From DAOQVB01 sp964400865 (GTDB taxonomy: Bacteria > Patescibacteriota > Microgenomatia > UBA1400 > PJMF01): 5,654 nt of DNA. Position 1 is the first letter of the stretch. Each line of letters starts with the position of its first letter. The stretch is taken from contig CAYNWG010000059.1 in the NCBI GenBank assembly GCA_964400865.1, forward strand, positions 1-5,654. Reading direction: 5' to 3'. Position numbers and translations under genes: made by a program. The notes under the pieces were generated by a model. The model had not been told where the DNA came from. It worked only from the letters and a program-made list of their open reading frames with translations, and did not search any database. Below are positions 1 to 4,635 of the stretch, piece by piece.

Positions 1-82
1 TTTTTACAAAAAAGGTCAACTCATAGAACTCCGAAAGGGAGAAGTCCGGAGAAGACTCAGAAAGATACCTACAGAGGAATAA
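1..82 (+). CDS. C-terminal end of an unidentified rightward protein (partial, runs off the left edge)
   Basis: Frame 2 is open from the window edge to a TAA at 80-82 and gives a basic, natural-looking tail that includes GQLIELRKGEVRRRL and ends in KIPTEE. It stops 20 bases before the stop codon of the convergent gene at 103, a normal spacing for two convergent genes. Frame 1 is also open from the edge, to a TAA at 127-129, and would end in WLRLFKHRD. That version is rich in S, T, R and P and overlaps the neighbouring gene by 27 bases, so it looks like a shadow frame. Only about 26 residues are visible, too few to name a family. The choice of frame is a judgement from composition and spacing. 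No clear terminator hairpin was seen between the two convergent stops. Confidence 0.38.
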   Translation, partial: FYKKGQLIELRKGEVRRRLRKIPTEE

Positions 83-102
83 CCTACGCAGCTTCGTCTT
101 GG

Positions 103-1620
103 TTAAGATTGTTCAAGCATAGAGATTAAGCTAATAGCCTGAGTCATTTGAGTAGTATATTCAGGATCATTTAAAGCAATTATAGATTCTATAAGTAATC
201 GTATCTGTTTAGCTCCCAATTCTTTTGAAGCTTCGGTTTGACCTTCATCAAGATATTCTCTTGACCCAAGAGCATGTCCGCCGGATTTATTTATTGCAAT
301 GATAATTGGAAGGGGGTTGTTTGTGGGATCGATCAGACATTCAGGATCGATTTGAAGTCTGGCAAGATTTACCGATAACACAACATCATATTCAAATAAT
401 GGAGTGAGGTCTGAATCGTGTTTATTAGCCTGATCAATAATGTCGGGATGATTAGGACCAACAACTAGATAAATATCACCACCGTAAGTTTCCTGAAATA
501 AAATTGCAGCTTTGGGCATTCCATCAATCAGTTGGTTTACAGCCAGACCGGCGTCTTCGTCTACCTCTGGACTCCAAATGGACAGAGTGTCACCATCATC
601 ATCCAAAGATTGTTGGCCAAAAATTCCTGGGGTTAGGATGATATAGCCGTAACTACTAGTTTCGAGTTCATCCAACGAAACATTTACAGCTTCTCCGCTT
701 GAGAATTGAGATCCAGATAGCAGTGTAAGTAGAGCGGTGCGCAAGTGGTATTCTGATAAAGTTTGAATAGTTGGATAGAGTTCGTCTTTCCATCTCAAAT
801 CACGCAAGTATTCAACTAGACTCTGGTTGTTCTTGGTAGCTAAATCAACGGGTTCAACACCCAAAAAGGCAAGCGCTTGCCTTAAACCTTTGCCCAAGTT
901 TTTTGCCGGTGCATTAATGTATGCCGAGGATTTTGCATCTGGTGTTTTAGTTTTGATAGGATAAAAATCTAAGGATTGAACCGTTGGGGGAGATATAACT
1001 GNNNNNNNNNNCAAATTATGAAAAGCCATAAGGGTAGGCAGGAGCATCTCAGTACTCCTGTGGGTATCTTCCATCACGCCATGATGGGTCTTGGGGAGAT
1101 CGCCCAAGTCAGTCAAAGAAACGCATCCAATTCCTAGTTTAGAATGATAGGTGAGGGGGATTCTGCCATACTCACTTTTCGATACAATACTTTTTTCAAA
1201 TAGTTTAACAAGACCTTCTGCTGTTAGCGCTTGGTCGACCTGATGAGCTGGAATAACAAAATAGAGTACGATGCCACCATGACAATACTCAACCACCGCC
1301 ATATCTCTGGATAATAAGTAATCGAAAATTCTTCTTCCGTCAAACTGGATGTTCTTTTTTTCATAATTATTCCCAGGATAATCACCCACAATAGATAACT
1401 GTGTAAATGCTCTTATATTAACTCTACGAATGACTGGCACGTCCTCTTCTTCAATTGCTTCATCTTTGCTATTGGGAGCAAATACGGTGGCCAAATCTTC
1501 TTTTAGTTTCTTCAGATCAAAATCTTCATCAGGATAATATAATCCATTCTCAATTGAATGTGTTTGAAACCCAGAATTCTCATCGTCACCAAACCAACGT
1601 GTATCGTATTTATTGCTCAC
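103..1620 (-). CDS. Uncharacterised protein, paralog B of a tandem pair (505 aa, contains an assembly gap)
   Basis: I do not recognise this family. It is clearly a paralog of the next gene upstream (1664-3253), with conserved blocks in the same order: RRV (65-67), LSIxGDYxGN (75-84), RIPxTYHS (153-160), LPKxHHGV (175-182), THRxTEMLLPxLMAF (186-200), SLDxY (216-220), YGxIxLTPGxFGxQSxDDxG (324-343), EVDEDxGLA (352-360), GPNHPDI (388-394), PLFEYDVVL (407-415) and ALGSxxYxxxGQTEASK (450-466). The first 60 or so residues are acidic and poorly conserved, so probably a flexible arm. No signal peptide or membrane segment is visible, so it is likely cytoplasmic. The start is GTG: no in-frame ATG lies between it and the nearest upstream in-frame TAA, and both paralogs begin M-S-N. 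No Shine-Dalgarno sequence is seen. Residues 204-207 fall in ten Ns. It follows its paralog by 43 bases on the same strand, probably as one operon. Function is unknown. Confidence 0.88.
   Translation of the reverse strand: MSNKYDTRWFGDDENSGFQTHSIENGLYYPDEDFDLKKLKEDLATVFAPNSKDEAIEEEDVPVIRRVNIRAFTQLSIVGDYPGNNYEKKNIQFDGRRIFDYLLSRDMAVVEYCHGGIVLYFVIPAHQVDQALTAEGLVKLFEKSIVSKSEYGRIPLTYHSKLGIGCVSLTDLGDLPKTHHGVMEDTHRSTEMLLPTLMAFHNLXXXXVISPPTVQSLDFYPIKTKTPDAKSSAYINAPAKNLGKGLRQALAFLGVEPVDLATKNNQSLVEYLRDLRWKDELYPTIQTLSEYHLRTALLTLLSGSQFSSGEAVNVSLDELETSSYGYIILTPGIFGQQSLDDDGDTLSIWSPEVDEDAGLAVNQLIDGMPKAAILFQETYGGDIYLVVGPNHPDIIDQANKHDSDLTPLFEYDVVLSVNLARLQIDPECLIDPTNNPLPIIIAINKSGGHALGSREYLDEGQTEASKELGAKQIRLLIESIIALNDPEYTTQMTQAISLISMLEQS
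1002..1011. other. Assembly gap (10 N) inside the 505-residue gene
   Basis: Ten Ns interrupt the coding sequence at residues 204-207. The reading frame is preserved on both sides, so the true length should equal 1 modulo 3. Between LMAF and the conserved SLDxY block the intact paralog has 25 residues (24 before N of NSLDLY), while this copy has 15, about ten fewer. The Ns may therefore stand for roughly 40 bases rather than 10, although a real deletion in a variable loop is equally possible. Confidence 0.95.
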
Positions 1621-1631
1621 AATATTACAAT

Positions 1632-1637
1632 AGCATA
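1632..1637 (-). promoter_or_regulatory. Possible -10 box (TATGCT) for the 505-residue gene
   Basis: Read on the minus strand, TATGCT ends 11 bases before the GTG start. This is the same spacing as the much better TATAAT box of ychF. No convincing -35 hexamer lies 16-18 bases upstream. If active, it would produce a nearly leaderless internal transcript of the second paralog, in addition to read-through from the first. Confidence 0.25.
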
Positions 1638-1644
1638 TGTTAAA

Positions 1645-1665
1645 AGCTGTTGCTTATAATCAGCT
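1645..1665 (-). terminator. Weak inverted repeat at the end of the first paralog gene
   Basis: On the minus strand AGCTG, an 11-base loop and CAGCT form a 5-bp stem that overlaps the TAG stop codon and is followed by a short run of T (TTTTAAC). The stem is short and the loop large, so at best it is a partial terminator or mRNA 3' stabiliser between the two paralogs. It could well be chance. Confidence 0.2.
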
Positions 1666-3253
1666 ATTCAATGCCTTGTTCAGATACTCCAAAGTTAATT
1701 AAATTAAAATCACTATCTCCATTTTCTGGATTATGCAAATTTGTTCTGGATTCAATAAAAGCTGCGATTAACCTTTTCCCTTCCGCTTTTGAAGCTTCTG
1801 TTTGACCCTGTGTTACATACTGTTGCGATCCGAGGGCGAAACCACATGATTTTCGAATAGTAACAGTTAGCGGAAGTTTGGGCGACTCAGAGCTATCAAG
1901 TAGATAGTTGGGTTTTTGTTGTAGGGTATCAAGATTGGGGTGAAGTACCACATCGTATTCAAACAAAGGAACGAGTCTATTATTATGTGTTCTGGCTTGA
2001 CTGACTATATCTGGGTGGTTGGGACCAATAATTAAATAGTAATTAGTATGAGTATCGTCCCAATTATTGGGTTCACTAAATAATATTGCTGCTCTTGGTA
2101 TACCTTCAGTAAATTGCTCTAGTGCAAGTCCAATATCTTCATCTACCTCTCGGCTATGAAGACTAATAGTATAACCTTCATCATCTATGGATTGCATTCC
2201 AAAGAGACCTGGTGTTAGGGCTATATGTCCATATTCCACCCGTTTGTAGTTGTCAACAGAAACATAACTCGACGGAGCATCCATAATTTGAAAACGTCTT
2301 AATACTGTCCGCAGTGATTCTCGGAGTCTAGCTTCGGTTAATGAATTTAGTTTACGTTGGATTTCTGGACGCCACCTAACTTGTTGGAGATAACTCAATA
2401 AATTGTTGTACTCTCTCGCAACAGAATCAGCGGGAATAATGCCCAATTTTGCTAGCATCTCTTTGAGTTGGCCAGTCATTTGTTTTGAGGCAATATTTAT
2501 ATACGCAATGTTATCTTCGGTTCGTGCGGATGATGAAGAAATAGCATACAGATCCAAACTATTAACTATTGGCGGCATTAACTCCGCCGGGGAAGTAATC
2601 GTTAAATTAGGATCTTGGTCTTGAACGTATTGGCGAAATGCCATGAGTACAGGTAAGAGCATTTCGGTGTCTCTGTGAGTGCCCGACACTACACCATGGT
2701 GAGCTTTGGGAAGACGATTGGGATTAATCCCAGCTAGGATAATGCATCCAACTTGTAAGTGCGAGTGATATGTCACGGGAATGCGATCGTAAGATCCCCT
2801 GTTTGCACACTGAATGTCGACAAGTGATTTTAATTCTTCTAGAGTAATTTGATCTGAGTTAATTCTTGATTCTTCTACAATGAAGTAGAACGTAGTATCT
2901 GCGTTTGCATATTCGATTACTGCTAACTGATTGGCAGATAAGTATTCGGAAATGCTTTTTCCACTGATGCGAATATTTCGTTTTTCACGATCGTTCCCGG
3001 CATAGTCACCATTTATAGAAAGATTTTCGAATATTTCACATCGTACTCTACGTACTGGGTTGGTGCTTTTTTCTTTTTCATCATCAACTTTTTTTTCTTG
3101 AGCAGTGAACCGTTTTCTTATTCGTTCACCTAAGGATTTAGTTTGAGTATTTCTAGGTAAATAGTAACACTCTTCCATTGGCTCAGAGTAGTACGCTCTC
3201 GCAATTTTTCTTGCTCCACCATCAAAACCTTGCTTTTCTCCTAAATTGCTCAT
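1664..3253 (-). CDS. Uncharacterised protein, paralog A of a tandem pair (529 aa)
   Basis: This is the upstream member of the tandem pair; I do not recognise its family. Conserved blocks shared with the 505-residue copy are RRV (68-70), LSINGDYAGN (78-87), RIPVTYHS (157-164), GC (169-170), LPKAHHGV (181-188), THRDTEMLLPVLMAF (192-206), YGHIALTPGLFG (341-352) with QSIDDEG (354-360), EVDEDIGLA (369-377), GPNHPDI (410-416), PLFEYDVVL (429-437) and ALGSQQY with GQTEASK (473-489). In one C-terminal stretch (405-453) I count 29 identities in 49 positions. The N-terminal 70 residues are charged and diverged. Alternating hydrophobic strands (AVIEYANADTTFYFIV, AAILF, YYLIIG) suggest a mixed alpha/beta fold in two halves. 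No signal peptide, membrane helix, P-loop or zinc-cysteine cluster is visible. The ATG is the first possible start, because an in-frame TAA directly precedes it. It is divergent from the ATPase gene across 250 bases. Function is unknown. Confidence 0.93.
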   Translation of the reverse strand: MSNLGEKQGFDGGARKIARAYYSEPMEECYYLPRNTQTKSLGERIRKRFTAQEKKVDDEKEKSTNPVRRVRCEIFENLSINGDYAGNDREKRNIRISGKSISEYLSANQLAVIEYANADTTFYFIVEESRINSDQITLEELKSLVDIQCANRGSYDRIPVTYHSHLQVGCIILAGINPNRLPKAHHGVVSGTHRDTEMLLPVLMAFRQYVQDQDPNLTITSPAELMPPIVNSLDLYAISSSSARTEDNIAYINIASKQMTGQLKEMLAKLGIIPADSVAREYNNLLSYLQQVRWRPEIQRKLNSLTEARLRESLRTVLRRFQIMDAPSSYVSVDNYKRVEYGHIALTPGLFGMQSIDDEGYTISLHSREVDEDIGLALEQFTEGIPRAAILFSEPNNWDDTHTNYYLIIGPNHPDIVSQARTHNNRLVPLFEYDVVLHPNLDTLQQKPNYLLDSSESPKLPLTVTIRKSCGFALGSQQYVTQGQTEASKAEGKRLIAAFIESRTNLHNPENGDSDFNLINFGVSEQGIE

Positions 3254-3264
3254 TTATAACTACC

Positions 3265-3294
3265 ATCAAATCATACTATTTATTGGTGTGTCAA
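3265..3294 (-). promoter_or_regulatory. Likely promoter of the paralog operon (TTGACA -35)
   Basis: On the minus strand there is a perfect TTGACA at 3289-3294. An 18-base spacer leads to TTTGAT at 3265-3270, which ends 11 bases before the ATG at 3253. An overlapping TATGAT at 3270-3275 matches the -10 consensus better (5 of 6) but leaves only a 13-base spacer. With either box the 5' leader would be very short, and no AGGAGG-like sequence precedes the start. Confidence 0.45.
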
Positions 3295-3310
3295 TTAGAG
3301 ATCTGCATAA

Positions 3311-3454
3311 AATTGGTTGTTAAACGGTTGTTGGGGAACAACTACTGAGCAACTCCATTACATAATTATTTGCCCTTTTTTACCGTCTAAGGATCATGCT
3401 GATGCCGAATGGACATGGTTTCTTGGCGAACTGAAAAAGCAAAAGATCAATTAA
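3311..3454 (+). pseudogene. Possible remnant of the C-terminus of a lost gene
   Basis: The 250-base gap between the divergent genes contains a rightward frame open from 3311 to a TAA at 3452-3454. Its second half reads like real protein: SKDHADAEWTWFLGEL, then KKQKIN and stop. The base composition of 3391-3445 is close to balanced, unlike the AT-rich surroundings. The upstream half, which includes the GTTGTT repeats, does not look coding. The best guess is a gene tail left behind when the neighbourhood was rearranged. An independent small protein starting at TTG 3317 is less likely, as it has no ribosome site. The fragment is too short to assign to a family, and chance is not excluded. Confidence 0.22.
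3315..3342. repeat. GTTGTT repeat cluster, operator-like
   Basis: GGTTGTT occurs at 3315-3321 and again at 3326-3332, an 11-base step of about one helical turn. The second copy pairs with AACAAC at 3337-3342, giving a perfect 6-bp inverted repeat around a GGGG loop. The cluster lies about 20 bases upstream of the TTGACA of the paralog promoter and about 150 bases upstream of the ATPase -10 box. It could be a regulator binding site acting on the leftward operon, or a small hairpin. No regulator gene is recognisable in the window. Confidence 0.35.
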
Positions 3455-3491
3455 ATATAGGTTATTATCACCCCTTGGTATATTCTTTTGA

Positions 3492-3497
3492 TAGAAT
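3492..3497 (+). promoter_or_regulatory. -10 box (TAGAAT) of the ATPase gene, leaderless spacing
   Basis: TAGAAT matches the -10 consensus at five of six positions and ends only 6 bases before the ATG at 3504. Transcription normally starts about 7 bases after the -10, so it would begin at or next to the start codon and leave no room for a ribosome-binding site. No good -35 hexamer is seen at the usual distance. An in-frame TAG at 3492-3494 rules out a longer N-terminus. Confidence 0.42.
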
Positions 3498-3503
3498 AGA
3501 TGC

Positions 3504-4598
3504 ATGGATGAAAGGCTAAGACCCTCTATTTTTGTATTTGATAGTGGTCGATTACTCAAAGAGAGCCCTGAAGGACAACTTTTGGGTGAGTTGTTGACTG
3601 ATTTCTCAGAACAAGTTCTGGCAGAATTAGACCAGAGTAAATTGGTGTTGATAGCAGGTGAATCTGGGCTAGGCAAAACAGAACTTTTCTTAAAAAAGCT
3701 TGAAGGAATAACAACTGGAGGAATCGTTGATCTGCTAATTGAAGCAAAAAGATCATTTATGGTTATAGACGCACAACTGTACGGTTTTTTACCAGATCCA
3801 TTTGAAGAAATAATGGCAGAACAAGAGGAAATGCCTGAGATATTAATAATTGATGAATCTGGAGCTCTGGAAAATGAGTTTGGGGGGTTAAATTTTCAAA
3901 CAATTAAGAAACTACTCGAGAATGGTATGAAAATAATCTTGGTGAGCGGGGGCATCGAGGGTGCAACAAGACAAAATGATTTCGTAAGTAAGAATCTTAG
4001 GGTAATTGGAGTGGATGTTGCGCAGAGTCAAATGTTTGAATATCCATCACAAGTTTTGAACAAACAACAGTGTAAAGAAATACTTTTATCTAGAGAATCA
4101 AATTTATCGTCAGAAATAATAGATCAACTACTTGAAGAGTTAGATAGACAGGACATACCGAGGATATTTCGAGTTATTTTCAATATGTCCATCGAACTTG
4201 GAAAAAATACAAGACAATCATTAGATTATTTCTTATCTCATATTAAATGGAATGATAATCTAATAATGCGAGATGATAAAAATTCACATCAACAGGAACT
4301 GACACGCTTATTTGATGGAGGATTATCTGAATCATTGTATATCAAAATATATCGAAAATTTCTCTACTTGGACTGTATGCAGAGTGATACTGCATTGAGA
4401 CAGTTTATCAAGGAAAAATGTCCCAATCTCGATTTTATTATATTCCGCCTTCCAAATGCTAATACCACCGAAGATAGAGCATCGAGATTTCTTGCGTTGC
4501 TAGTCGAAAAAAAAGACAGGAATCACCGTAGTGCGTTGGAAGTTTTTGTGGGCTATTTGTTAGAACAAAAGCTGTTGCAAATGGTAGAACTAATTTAG
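3504..4598 (+). CDS. P-loop ATPase of AAA+/STAND-like type (364 aa), role unknown
   Basis: This is a probable cytoplasmic ATPase. Walker A is GESGLGKT at residues 52-59, at the end of a hydrophobic strand (LVLIA). Walker B is ILIIDES at 113-119, with the Asp-Glu pair expected for ATP hydrolysis. A further strand, KIILVSGG at 143-150, sits where AAA+ and STAND proteins carry sensor 1. Residues from about 160 to 250 are helical and include IPRIFRVIFNMSIELG, which resembles an AAA+ lid or small helical domain. The last 110 or so residues match no domain I know. No transmembrane segment, nuclease motif or repeat-type sensor is visible. The gene is strongly AT-rich (two 60-base lines counted at 22% and 27% GC), unlike ychF, which follows by 37 bases. 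It is divergent from the paralog pair, which suggests but does not prove a joint function. Exact subfamily is uncertain; an ORC/Cdc6-like or STAND NTPase are both open. Confidence 0.9.
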   Translation: MDERLRPSIFVFDSGRLLKESPEGQLLGELLTDFSEQVLAELDQSKLVLIAGESGLGKTELFLKKLEGITTGGIVDLLIEAKRSFMVIDAQLYGFLPDPFEEIMAEQEEMPEILIIDESGALENEFGGLNFQTIKKLLENGMKIILVSGGIEGATRQNDFVSKNLRVIGVDVAQSQMFEYPSQVLNKQQCKEILLSRESNLSSEIIDQLLEELDRQDIPRIFRVIFNMSIELGKNTRQSLDYFLSHIKWNDNLIMRDDKNSHQQELTRLFDGGLSESLYIKIYRKFLYLDCMQSDTALRQFIKEKCPNLDFIIFRLPNANTTEDRASRFLALLVEKKDRNHRSALEVFVGYLLEQKLLQMVELI

Positions 4599-4618
4599 CT
4601 CATTATCCATCTCTGGGA

Positions 4619-4624
4619 TATAAT
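4619..4624 (+). promoter_or_regulatory. Consensus -10 box (TATAAT) of ychF
   Basis: A perfect TATAAT ends 11 bases before the ychF ATG, so the predicted transcript would have a leader of only about 5 bases. No clear -35 lies at 16-18 bases. ychF therefore probably has its own promoter, besides any read-through from the ATPase gene, and no terminator is seen between them. Confidence 0.5.
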
Positions 4625-4635
4625 GTCGGGTTACT

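Noticed and set aside
1..102. Possible RNase P or intron RNA, prompted by GAAGTCCGGAG
   Set aside because: Only a short resemblance. The other conserved RNase P regions and the group I or group II intron core motifs are not present, and a coding frame explains the segment as well.
163..1620. Idea that the paralogs are JAB/MPN metalloproteases, because of YHSxL and later His and Asp residues
   Set aside because: The required HxHx7SxxD spacing is absent in both paralogs.
1455..1643. Rightward 62-codon open frame across the start of the 505-residue gene
   Set aside because: It lies almost wholly antisense to a conserved paralog gene, has no recognisable domain, and its composition is that of a shadow frame.
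2403..2624. Rightward 73-codon open frame inside the 529-residue gene
   Set aside because: It is fully antisense to a gene supported by paralog conservation. Its hydrophobic segment comes from the complementary codons and there is no start signal.
3380..3756. Leftward open frames of 98 and 66 codons over the start of the ATPase gene
   Set aside because: They overlap the Walker A coding region antisense, are low-complexity in S, L and P, and match no family.
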